Below, piece by piece: positions 1 through 64,000 of a DNA stretch of 64,000 nt. Position 1 is the stretch's first letter. Each line of letters begins with the position of its first letter. Made by a program: the position numbers and the translations under genes. Location: contig JAAOOA010000091.1 in the NCBI GenBank assembly GCA_012861695.1, positions 553,501 to 617,500 on the forward strand, written 5' to 3'. The notes beneath the pieces are model-generated. The model saw only the letters and a list, made by a program, of their open reading frames with translations, made no database searches and was not told the DNA's origin. Origin of the DNA: Trematomus loennbergii (taxonomy: Eukaryota > Chordata > Actinopteri > Perciformes > Nototheniidae).

Positions 1-438
1 TCCCCTCTTCTTCATGTCTCTTCTACATCAACATGTGTCCCCTCTTCTTCATGTCTCTTCTACATCAACATGTGTCCCCTCTGTGGAAAGAGATTCTGGA
101 AGTTTCAGGAAAAAAGATTCTCTCACTTTTTGTCCTGATCCATTTATATAAAACCTGTACCAAGGTAACCCCCCCCCACCTTATCACCTGAATCTCCTCC
201 TAGAGCAACCAGTGTGTTCTTTGTAACCAAATCTCTCTCAGAGGGGCGTGGGGAGGGGCTCCTTATTTTCATCTAAAGTAACAGACAGAGAATCAGCACT
301 TTGGAAACAGGGCTGAAACAGAGGGGATTATGGGATGCTGCAATGATCTGTTTGGTGTTTCAGCCAATCAGAGACCTGTTCTGTATATATCTGAGACCTG
401 TAATATATTGATGAGAAACAGTACAATAGGGGACCTTT
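1..438. repeat. TTAA-type MITE, partial (right part)
   Basis: The stretch ends in GGGGACCTTTAA, the terminus shared by the TTAA-flanked MITE family found at 7828, 10633 and 62545. Its interior resembles the opposite strand of 62860-63250 (the 'gatccatttatataaa' and 'aatctcctcctagagcaacca' segments correspond). The left end is cut by the window. A TTAA target suggests a piggyBac-type non-autonomous element; this assignment is inferred from the target site and ends only. It lies in an intron of mtmr3. Confidence 0.55.
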
Positions 439-1477
439 AACCTATCACTGAGCAGTGTTTCCCCTAGGATGGAGTCATAGCAGCGGTGCTAAGGCACGTG
501 GGCTCAGCATAATGTGAGCACGGAGCGCGTGGAATTTTTGAGTGTGTGCAAAGTGCGCCCCGCCAATTTGTTTCTATGTGTCTGCCAGCACAAGAAAGGC
601 TCTTGAGGCCTAGCACCAGGGCCGGTCTTGCCAATTTGCTGCCCTAGGCGAGATTTTAGGCAGATTTTATATATAAAGAATAAATGAAAAATCTCTACAA
701 AAGACAAATGCACTACAAAACAGAAACGTATTGACATAGGTAATATACGTCAAAATGGCTTCAATGTATTCAGTATTGTATGAACTTCTTTTAATTGGGG
801 GTGGACGTCACATTCTCTAGGGGGGTCCGGGGGTATATTTGAACATTTTAAAGTAAATGCTTCAATCTGGTGCACTTTGAGCACACATTACTAGAGACTA
901 GATCTAGGTGGTACAACTCTAAACACCCATATGAAAAAGATCGGTTTACATTTTAATAATCAAATAAGTATGTGAACATAACCAATCACCTATAAATGTA
1001 ACTTATTTTTGTTGTTCATTTATATCTTATTTTACTAGTTAACATTTATTTATTCATGCATATTTTTGTATCTCTCCAACTTTACAAATATTTTTGGTTT
1101 ACTGTCCTATAGTATACATTGGAATGATTTCAAACCTGTTTTCATTTATCCTAATAATTATAAGGAGTGCCTTGGAAATATGTTTTTACATAATTTGTGG
1201 TCAAAACGTTTGAGACCCACTGAGATACTTAGACTAAAATGATCTTAACACTCAGAGAGTCCTTTACCTCACTGAGCCTCTCAGTCTGACAGGAGAGCTC
1301 TCCTCCACCCTGGCTGTAGAAACTCTACTTCTTATATCCGTTAGCGCAGCTAGCCCAGATGCTATGTCGCCTATGCCAAAAATTGGCCCTGCCAGTACAT
1401 ACAGGGCAATGTCTCAAGATTGAGCAAAAATACACCTCTATTGAACATACAGTAACACAAATACTACAAATCCTGCT
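439..1477. other. mtmr3 intron sequence, no gene seen
   Basis: Intronic, AT-rich sequence upstream of the first mtmr3 exon in the window. No exon-like segment or conserved peptide was found. A short stretch near 600-660 (gggccggtcttgcc...gccctaggcg) looks like a fragment of a dispersed element. Confidence 0.5.
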
Positions 1478-1634
1478 GTGTATATCACCATTCAAACATG
1501 TTTGAAAGTTGAAGAAGCCCCACACAGCTCGGTAAACAATGAGAGACTTTATTTGATCATTTCAGTAAAAATGTAACGTTCATATTTCTCCTTTGGATTG
1601 TTATAGTGTTGAACGCTCAAAACAAAGCACTCTC
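1478..1634. repeat. Dispersed repeat copy abutting an mtmr3 exon
   Basis: About 155 bp here are clearly homologous to 31480-31645, where the same sequence lies inside a larger terminal-inverted-repeat element (30924-31982). Shared landmarks include 'gtgtatatcaccattcaaac', 'ctttatttgatcatttcagt' and 'caaaacaaagcact'. The homology stops about 25 bp before the 3' splice site at 1658, so the branch-point region of this intron is probably repeat-derived. Confidence 0.7.
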
Positions 1635-1658
1635 TTCTCCCCCCCCTCCTCTCTCCAG

Positions 1659-23159
<21,501 letters not shown>

Positions 23160-24253
23160 GTGTGTGTGTGTGCTGCAGGCGTGGAGTGTATATACAGAGA
23201 GGCTGTGCACAGGGGGGGGTGTGTGTGGTGTGTGTGTGTGTGACACTGCTGCACCCCACACACACCCCCGAGGATGGAGGAGTGAGGATGGACGTCCTGG
23301 AAGCGACCGGACGCTGGGTTTCTGCGTTTCATCTTTTCAACAACACACTCATCTCACTCTGGACTCTTTAATCTTGAAGGTGTGTGTGATCGGGAAGAAA
23401 TCATGACTTTAAAAATGTCTGGGGGTTTTTCGCCGTAAATACTGTCGTCGTACGATATATTGTCCCGTGAACAACTGCCGTATTATTGTGTTTATAAGAC
23501 CATTTCATGCCACTGATATAATGCTACTAGGAAAGTAAACTGTGTACAACCTTTTAAAAAAAGACTATTCAGACGCTTGAATTTGATCAAATATTCAATT
23601 AAAGGGCATTTTAATAATATTTTTGATGAATAAATAAAATTAAAACAGTAAAATACTTTAATATTTGTATTTGTAAGTTATATTCAGAGATTGGAATTTA
23701 ATCAAACATATGTACATACCCTTTATAAACCAAAAAAATCTGAATTAATTAATCAAGTATAAAAATTATTGGAATTAAATTTAGAAAAAAATTCAAAACT
23801 GAATAAATTAGAGACTTATTTCAATAAAAAAACAAAGTAAATATTAAGAATATTCAGACATTTTAATAGAAAAACAATATTTAAAATACCCTGAATTAAT
23901 TAGACTTAATCAAACTATATTACATTTGAATTATAAGACACAAAATAATATATAACGGTTAATTATTAAGTAATTAACCAAATTAATATATTAAATGTGG
24001 GCTGCAACATGTTGGCTGAATGTTGGTCATGTAAACACAATAATGTGGAAGTCCATATATATCCCATAATAAGTAGAAACAGTAGTTATGGTGACAGTCT
24101 GATGAACTCTTAAAGGGCCGGTGCACACACATTACCAAACCATGTTTCCTCTCTAACCGTGCTTCTACATTTATTCTATTTTCCCTGTTTGAGAGAAGTT
24201 AATAAGGGCTTACACTATATATATATATATTTCTGTTTACACAAATCCATTAA

Positions 24254-24548
24254 ATGTCAGAAGATAGTGACATTTGTTCTGGAAAATAAGCTGATTTATT
24301 AAATCCCTCATTACTCATTATGGTGTACTGGCCCTTTAAGGCTTTATGGTGCACTGGCCCTTTAAGGCTTTATGGTGCACTGGCCCTTTAAGGCTTTATG
24401 GTGTGCTGGCCCTTTAAGGCTTTATGGTTTGTGCCCTTTAAGGCTTATGGTGCACTGTGCCCTTTAAGGCTTTATGGGTGCTGGCCCTTTAAGGCTTTAT
24501 GGTGCACTGGCCCTTTAAGGCTTTATGGTGCACTGGCCCTTTAAGGCT
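24254..24548. repeat. 26-bp minisatellite element, copy 2 (~9 units)
   Basis: Left flank and unit are the same as 19108-19700. Here the array has about nine units. The shared flank shows that the element was copied together with its array and that copy number then diverged. Confidence 0.9.
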
Positions 24549-24684
24549 CCCGGCTGAATCTCTTGATTGATGAGTGGGTTTTTATCGCTTTTGACGCAGA
24601 ATTATTTTGTATTTTTCTGTGTGATGTTTGTTGAGATTCAGAGCAGAGTGCAGACAGGAAGCTGGAGTTTTTATGAGTTTATTT

Positions 24685-25280
24685 TGGTAACACTTTCTAT
24701 TAAAAAACATATCTATAATGCATTATAAACACACTTTAAACTACAATTCTAATGCGTTATAACTCTAATCGTACCCATTATAAAACATTGTATTATGACT
24801 TGTAGGTAGTGTCATAATCCTTCATAATTGCTCTTAAATACGGACATTTCTATTAAAACATGTCTTTTTTTTTACAACTAGGGGATATACAGTAAATCCT
24901 TACAAACTTGACCTTTTGAAACAATTTAAAAATACTTTTGATCTGATATTTGTTGTTAAATATATATTAAATAGTGCTTATTTATGGCTACAAAGTAGTA
25001 TTTATACACCGTTTATTTTCAAAGTTATTGGTTTTGTTTATTTAATATTCAAAAACCAAATATTGTCATTTTTTTATGATATAAAACTACGAAATACTGG
25101 AAATATCAGTTATTTAGAGGCCGAAAACAGCTTTTTCTGACAGGAATAATTACTTTATTGATAAATTAATGTCAAAGTAGTTGGGGAATTGTATATAAAT
25201 GTAATTACACCGGTCTATAAGCAGATAATAAGTGTGTTTATAATAGTATAGACCTGTGCTTCATAGAAAGTGTCACCAAG
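24685..25280. mobile_element. Terminal-inverted-repeat DNA transposon remnant
   Basis: TTGGTAACACTTTCTAT at the left pairs with ATAGAAAGTGTCACCAAG at the right. The interior is AT-rich and non-coding. A target duplication was not resolved. Confidence 0.6.
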
Positions 25281-25636
25281 AATGAATATCTCCGACGTTA
25301 ACGAGGGTCAATTATCATTGATATTTGTCAGCGAAGTTTTGAACAGCTGATCGACTGTTATTCAGCGAGTGTGTAACAAAGTGTGTGTGACAGTGTGTTA
25401 TTGTCACACACACACACACACACACGCAACAGCCTCCCACTTTTATTACCCAGCAGGCACTGGGCGTCTCCTCGACTCTTCAGCCTCTCACAGGAAGTGA
25501 AGTTTAACAACAAAAATGAAATGTTAAAGCTCGTCATTTGTGATTGGGCGTTTTAATCATGACATCACAGGTGTTCTCCGCTCTGATTGGCTGAGGCGTG
25601 GAGGAGCGTAGCAGAAAGGGCTCTTTAAGAAGTAGA

Positions 25637-26026
25637 GGTGTTTCTCAATGTCGAGGACGCTTCCTTGGTAGGACATGTCTTCCGAGTCAGGTCCTTCAGA
25701 AGCGAGGCAAGGTCCGTCCTGGCAATTGGAGGACGAAGAATGGAACAAGCTAGCAAGTGTGCAGGTGTGCGTCCTATGAGAGGCCCCCGCCTTACATTTT
25801 CCGCCAAAGATTTGGGAAATTGGTCCGCGCGCAAAGCATTGTGGGGATTTTAAGACCGCGGAGGATACACATGTGCAGCCTCGAAATGTCTCGCAACGAA
25901 GGATTCAGTCCTCGGTAGAATTCCAAGGAGCCTGGACATTGGAACAGTCCTTCGGCGGGACTCGATGACATAGCATCCTTGAAATAGTGGCTCTGGAGGA
26001 TCCTTCCTCAACATTGAGAAACACCC
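25637..26026. mobile_element. TIR MITE ('ggtgtttctcaatgtcgagg' ends)
   Basis: GGTGTTTCTCAATGTCGAGG at the left pairs with CCTCAACATTGAGAAACACC at the right (ending about 26025). About 390 bp, no coding capacity. Lies within the possible mtmr3 3' UTR. Confidence 0.75.
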
Positions 26027-26606
26027 AGAGACTCACACCATCCAATGACCTCCTCGCACACACACACACACACTTTGTTTTTTGTAAGATAAGTGAATAA
26101 AATAATATATTCAGATATAGCATTTAAGACAAATGTATAGAATCCTTGAATCGTGGCTCACTTAATTAGTCACCAAAGGTTTTTTGTTTTTTTATTTCTT
26201 TGTTTTACTTATGTTGTTTAATTGAGGAAAAATATAATTTGTTGTGATGACGGGTGTTTTTGTTTTTTTAAATAGAGAAGCAGGACGTCCTGTTTCGATG
26301 CTGCAGTGGTTTTTCCCTTTCAAATGATTTAAGTTATTGAGTTGTTGAATTGCTGTTTTTAAAAAAAGAAACCCAGACAATTGAAATTGCCACAGGATAA
26401 TCAGTGTTGATGCTTCCTCTGTTTTATATCAGCCAATCACGAGAGGATGTGTACATCTAAAGGGGTTAGCATTTAGCATCGTTAGCATATTTAAATCATG
26501 TGTGCGGCCGGTGAGACGTCTATGCACGAGTGGTCCCGAAAATAAATAACCCCCCTCACTCACTCACACACACCATTACACCCATCTACAAACACTACCT
26601 CTACTT

Positions 26607-26608
<2 letters not shown>

Positions 26609-26648
<40 letters not shown>
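26609..26648. repeat. (CA)n microsatellite
   Basis: About 20 uninterrupted CA units. Confidence 0.95.
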
Positions 26649-26649
<1 letters not shown>

Positions 26650-28111
26650 TTAGCTCACACACCACGCAGAACTGCCTTTGTTATTGTATTTTCCCTTAAA
26701 GGTACAGTACACATTTTCATTTTCATTTTTTTGGGGGGGGTGTTTACGATCTTTTACCCCCGTTTGGACTATCAGAGGAATTTAAAACGTTATGATGAAT
26801 CATTGTACCGAACCGAAGCGGTTCCTCTCCGCCCTCCTGTGTGGTGGTGTTTAATTCAGCAGCTCCACCTTTAACCCTTTAAACATCACAGAGACACCTG
26901 GCCGCTGTCTTTCTGTTAATTTGTATAAAACACTCAAAAACAGTGGCTTTAAATGCTGAAATTATTTGTATATATTGCTACTGCCTCTGATTTCACATCT
27001 AAAGTATATATTTACGTAAATCTGACCTGGGATCCTATTAGGGCTGTACCGAATATTTAGATATTTTTTCATAGGACTTACGTACGTCTTTTTATTTTAT
27101 TTTCAGGCTGCTGTATTTTATTATATTATTTTTATGTAGTTTCAGATTCAAGTGATGCAAATATTTGCCAAAAACCTTTTCTGAATTAATTACAATAGTT
27201 TTAGTTAAAAGAATACAACAATTGGTACAAATGCAGATTTTTTTATTTGAATTAACTCATTTAATTGGATGTTTTTCTATACATATGCATCGTTCACACT
27301 TCCATAGCTTCATTCAAGAACCTCAATACTTAAGGAGTCTTAAATAAACACAAATAATAATTTAAGTGGTAAAGCCCTAATAACGCTTAGATAATTGTGA
27401 ATAATAAATATGAATGTAAAACATCCAAATAAGACGCTCAAAATGTTAAATTAACTAATTTGGTACAGACTTAATAATTCTTATTAATCGTTATTCTTTT
27501 CCAAATCTCCCAAATAAATATTAATTTGTCTTAAATATTGAAGAAAAATGATTGTGAACACTATCACCTTTTAAATACAGATTTAATTAGAAATAATGAA
27601 GACGTCCCTTTTCACCACCCTCACAGGCCGGGGCTCATCCACCAATCCATGAATGTGAAACGTCTTAAAATATATATTTTGCACACGACACAAAGTAGAC
27701 ACTGCCACAGGGTGCATCACAGCAGAGCTGAGAGTGTGTGTTGCTTTTCACTAGTGTGTAAACATGTGGTCATCACACACACACACACACACACATCCCT
27801 CGCTGTGCTTTTTATTTTTATTCTCCTTCTAGGAAGTTCTCTTCTTCTGCATTTGTTTAATTTCTCTAACTCACGCTGACTGCTAAGGCCCAGTTATCAC
27901 CTGAGTGTGTATGTGTGTGGTGTGTGAGTGTGTGATCGAGTGTGTGAATGCATCGAGTGTGTGTGTGTCTCTCTTAGTGGAGACTGGTGCCAAGCAGTGT
28001 AGTGTCGGGTCTCTCACAGAACGACGGCTCGTGCTTCAGTTTGATCTTTTCTCCCGTCTGTTTTTTCGAAGCACTTTGAACCTCCTCCGGAGTGTGTGAG
28101 GAGTGTGTAGC

Positions 28112-28119
28112 TGTACATA
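28112..28119 (+). promoter_or_regulatory. Pumilio-type element TGTACATA in putative 3' UTR
   Basis: Exact match to the TGTANATA Pumilio response element about 100 bp before the AATAAA at 28220. The octamer alone is short enough to occur by chance. Confidence 0.3.
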
Positions 28120-28219
28120 GCGACTTCCTGTAACAAGTGCTCCTCGCTCAGTCTGAATATTTTGTTTCTGTCGGATTTACTTTTAAAGAGCATTACATTG
28201 TTGTAGAATTTAAAGGAGA

Positions 28220-28225
28220 AATAAA
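28220..28225 (+). terminator. mtmr3: Candidate mtmr3 poly(A) signal AATAAA
   Basis: AATAAA followed within 20-35 bases by a T/G-rich stretch (gtgtctgtctgctct). It is the last such signal before the convergent gene. Confidence 0.45.
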
Positions 28226-28256
28226 CTAGATAAACCTACCGTGTCTGTCTGCTCTG

Positions 28257-28258
<2 letters not shown>

Positions 28259-28317
<59 letters not shown>
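28259..28317. repeat. (CA)n microsatellite between convergent genes
   Basis: About 29 CA units between the putative poly(A) signals of mtmr3 (+) and cit (-). In the cit sense direction it is (GU)n. Confidence 0.97.
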
Positions 28318-28321
<4 letters not shown>

Positions 28322-29109
28322 ACACTTCAATCATGTTTAATGCATGTACTGGTTTACATCTCTAGAAATCAAGAACACATGAAGTCACTGTCAAACATCT
28401 ACGTCTACTTATTGAACCGAATACAGAAAGGAAAACAACCAAGAGAATCCGAGGAGCTGCTGTAAGTGTTCATGCTCACTGAGGAAGAGGAGGAGGAGGA
28501 AGAGGAGGAGTGATGGATCTGAGGAAGGAGTTCAAGTGACTCCTGGCGACGACTACACTTCACAGAATCAGCAGCATGTTAGGTTTGCTTAAAACAACAC
28601 GAGCAGCACTTGTAATATGTTACAAACCATAAAGCGTTTAAATACCAAAGGCTAGAGAGCGAGTTTCACTTCAGATCCATCGGTGAATGTGCAAAGTGCT
28701 GCTCCTCAGACCCTCTTCAGGACTAATGAGTCATTATTAAACGCTGATAGTGTTTATATTATATTTCGTAAACCAACGACATCCTTAATCTCCCTGTCGA
28801 CATCTTTAGAAACTTGTTTAAAAAAAAAAATAGACATGGCTTCACCGGCCGACTATTCCCTTTATCTATAAAAACTCAGACGGCATTATTTACATCTCTG
28901 GAGGAACATTTCATAAAGTGGGTTCTCTTCTTCTGCAGATCACATCTTCCACTTCCCAATGAAAGCACGCGTGAGAAAAGAGGATGCAGGTCGCAGGAGA
29001 GAGTGCAGGTTGATGGGAAGTTGCACGAGCAGCTGCACTATGTACAGGCAGTGTGTGTGTCTGTGTGTGGATCAAGGGGTCCCTTCAGTTCCTCTTCAAG
29101 CTCCAGGAC
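28318..29109 (-). other. cit: cit 3' UTR (probable)
   Basis: Sequence from the cit stop codon to the candidate ATTAAA at 28336. It is free of recognised transposons, unlike its surroundings. A GAGGAG-rich stretch lies at 28488-28512 on the + strand. About 790 nt. Confidence 0.55.
28336..28341 (-). terminator. cit: Candidate cit poly(A) signal ATTAAA
   Basis: ATTAAA on the - strand, followed 18 nt downstream by the (GT)n tract 28317-28259, which would act as a GU-rich downstream element. Confidence 0.45.
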
Positions 29110-62511
<33,402 letters not shown>

Positions 62512-62544
62512 CTGGAGCGTGAAACATAAATACATTGTTTATAA

Positions 62545-63250
62545 AGTTACTTTAAAGAAGCCTTATTAGGTTTTGGGGGGTTTTCCCTTTCCGGTAGTGT
62601 GTTATGTGTTAGTGCATGTAAATGGTCTGCAAATCCCTGTGTTCCCTCCAGAGGTAGTGTATATTTCCCCAAAAACACCTTTATTGGACTCCTTTTTTTA
62701 CTTCCGGGAACATAATGACATCACTATGGAACACTCGCTACTGGATAGGCTAAGGGACGGGACATATCTAAGAGGTTTCACCAATCATGAATTGAGAATA
62801 GATCCGACCCGCATCTTCTTGTTTTACCCAGAACCGAACCTGAAAAAAAGTGTTTGAAAAAATACCAAACGCGAATCACTTTTTTGGTTCCCGACCTGAT
62901 GCAGGACTCTGGTCTGTAGCTGTAAATGCTAATGAGCTGTTGCTGGCCACGCCCCTTCTGAGAGATGATTGGTTAAAAAGAACACAATGGTGCTCTAGGA
63001 GGAGATTCAGGTGATAAGGTGGGGGGGGGGGGGTTACCTTGGTTGGTGATTGGCTAATGGTTACACAAGACAAAAAAATTGTTATGACATCATAAAGTGG
63101 CCAAAATCTGATCAGCTCATTTTCAGACAGGTTTTTATATAAATGGATCAGGACAAAATGAGAGGGGGTCTTTGTTCCCGAGGGGACATGTTTATGTATA
63201 AAAGACATGACAAACTGGATTTTGCATAATACAGTAGGTGACCTTTAAAA
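62545..63250. repeat. TTAA-type MITE relatives
   Basis: 62545-62640 resembles 6376-6470 ('gcatgtaaatggtctgcaa'); 62860-63250 resembles the reverse of 1-438 and ends GTAGGTGACCTTTAA. Possibly one element or two adjacent ones. Confidence 0.5.
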
Positions 63251-63275
63251 TAGTCACAAAACCCCCTGTGATAAA

Positions 63276-63521
63276 CTAAGTATTCTGCAGTCTTTCCTGG
63301 TATTTCTGCAACTTCTCCTTCGTTTTGTCTAAAACCTTATTAATATGCTTTTCGTGTACACAGTTCTCATCACACGCCTTCTGCCAACACCACTCAGAAA
63401 ATAATTTCATATATTTCCCAGAATACCTTTGAGAAAGCTTGGAGAATATTGCCAAACTTGTTGCATTCAGTGTGTGGGCAGAGGGAGCTGATCCAACACT
63501 GATAGCAACAGAAACATCCAC
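63276..63521 (-). other. Unrecognised small open frame in a cit intron
   Basis: A - strand frame of 81 codons with varied, protein-like composition (contains KLSQRYSGKYMKLFSEWCWQ and HEKHINKVLDKTKEKLQ). I do not recognise it. It has no flanking splice sites fitting cit phases and may be a decayed transposon or gene fragment, or chance. Confidence 0.25.
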
Positions 63522-63529
63522 AGCAAGAA

Positions 63530-64000
63530 ATTAAGATATTTCTCCTGCCTATAAAATAAAATCATAACCCTTTCTCAAATGTCTTAAGGTTTAAATTATA
63601 TCATGGATTACTCTACGCACCTATATGTGCTCTGAAGTCGATTAATCCTTCAGTTTGACTAAACTCTGCCCCGTTTGAACTGATTTATTTACTTCTTAAA
63701 TTATGTTTCTAGTGGTTTTTTTATGGTGTTCATGATGCCAATGTGCTGTCATGGATGTTTGTTGATGTTGTTTTGTTCTTTTGTTCTCTCTGTACAAAGC
63801 AAGATCACCTTGGAAATACAGTTCAATTCATTCATACATCTCCCACGTGGCAGCAAACTAAATGTTTTAGTTTTGTCCAGTAAATCTCAGTGAAAAGAAA
63901 ACTCAACACCAAATGGACTTACTAACCAGCCAACAAACCATCCAACCAACTTGCCTAACTACTTTACTCCATCCATCCGACATCCAACCACCAAACAACC
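63530..64000. other. cit intron, no gene seen
   Basis: Unremarkable intron. The last 80 bases have a CCAACCAAC/CATCCA-rich low-complexity character. Confidence 0.5.

Larger units (their letters stand above)
23160..28230 (+). other. mtmr3: mtmr3 3' UTR, extent uncertain
   Basis: No further coding sequence follows the stop codon. The first possible poly(A) signal is the AATAAATAAAAT cluster near 23627-23640 in AT-rich sequence. A better-looking end is AATAAA at 28220-28225, followed by T/G-rich tgtctgtctgctct. A Pumilio-type TGTACATA at 28112-28119 would fit a long 3' UTR, as long ones are known for MTMR3. The interval includes at least two DNA transposons and a minisatellite, so the 5-kb extent is inference. 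Confidence 0.45.

Overview
The window is vertebrate nuclear DNA, almost certainly from a teleost fish. Two genes are recognisable exon by exon, introns have GT-AG boundaries, and introns and flanks are packed with fish-type DNA transposons (hAT elements with 8-bp target duplications, TTAA-flanked MITEs), CA/GT microsatellites and kilobase-scale minisatellites. There is no bacterial gene structure, operon or CRISPR array.

Left part, + strand, 1659-23159: the 3' two-thirds of mtmr3, a myotubularin-family phosphoinositide 3-phosphatase. Eleven constitutive coding exons and one probable alternative microexon cover the end of the PH-GRAM region, the phosphatase domain with its CX5R active site, the long acidic linker, a coiled coil and the C-terminal FYVE zinc finger. 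Upstream exons lie outside the window. A 3' UTR follows, possibly as far as an AATAAA at 28220.

Right part, - strand, 62511-29110: the 3' half of cit (citron Rho-interacting kinase). Twenty-two coding exons encode the end of the coiled coil, a fish-specific Gln-rich insert, the C1 zinc finger, PH domain, CNH domain, basic tail and a last tiny exon for the C-terminal PDZ ligand QSSV. Kinase-domain exons lie beyond 64000. The genes are tail to tail; their likely poly(A) signals are about 110 bp apart around a CA/GT microsatellite.

Both genes bear on phosphoinositide, endosome or cytoskeleton biology, but nothing in the sequence links them functionally; the adjacency is positional.

The unusual part is the repeat biology. 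Several transposon families carry internal tandem arrays that differ in copy number between insertions (72-bp, 37-bp, 57-bp and 26-bp units). Other arrays look as if they grew out of splice sites (the 28-bp array before the FYVE exon, the 24-bp array before a cit exon). Several exons have their 3' splice site directly against a long UG repeat. A near-identical inverted MITE pair brackets two in-frame mtmr3 exons. Both genes also show many single-base indels in conserved exons, mostly losses from short homopolymers, which I read as assembly error rather than gene death.
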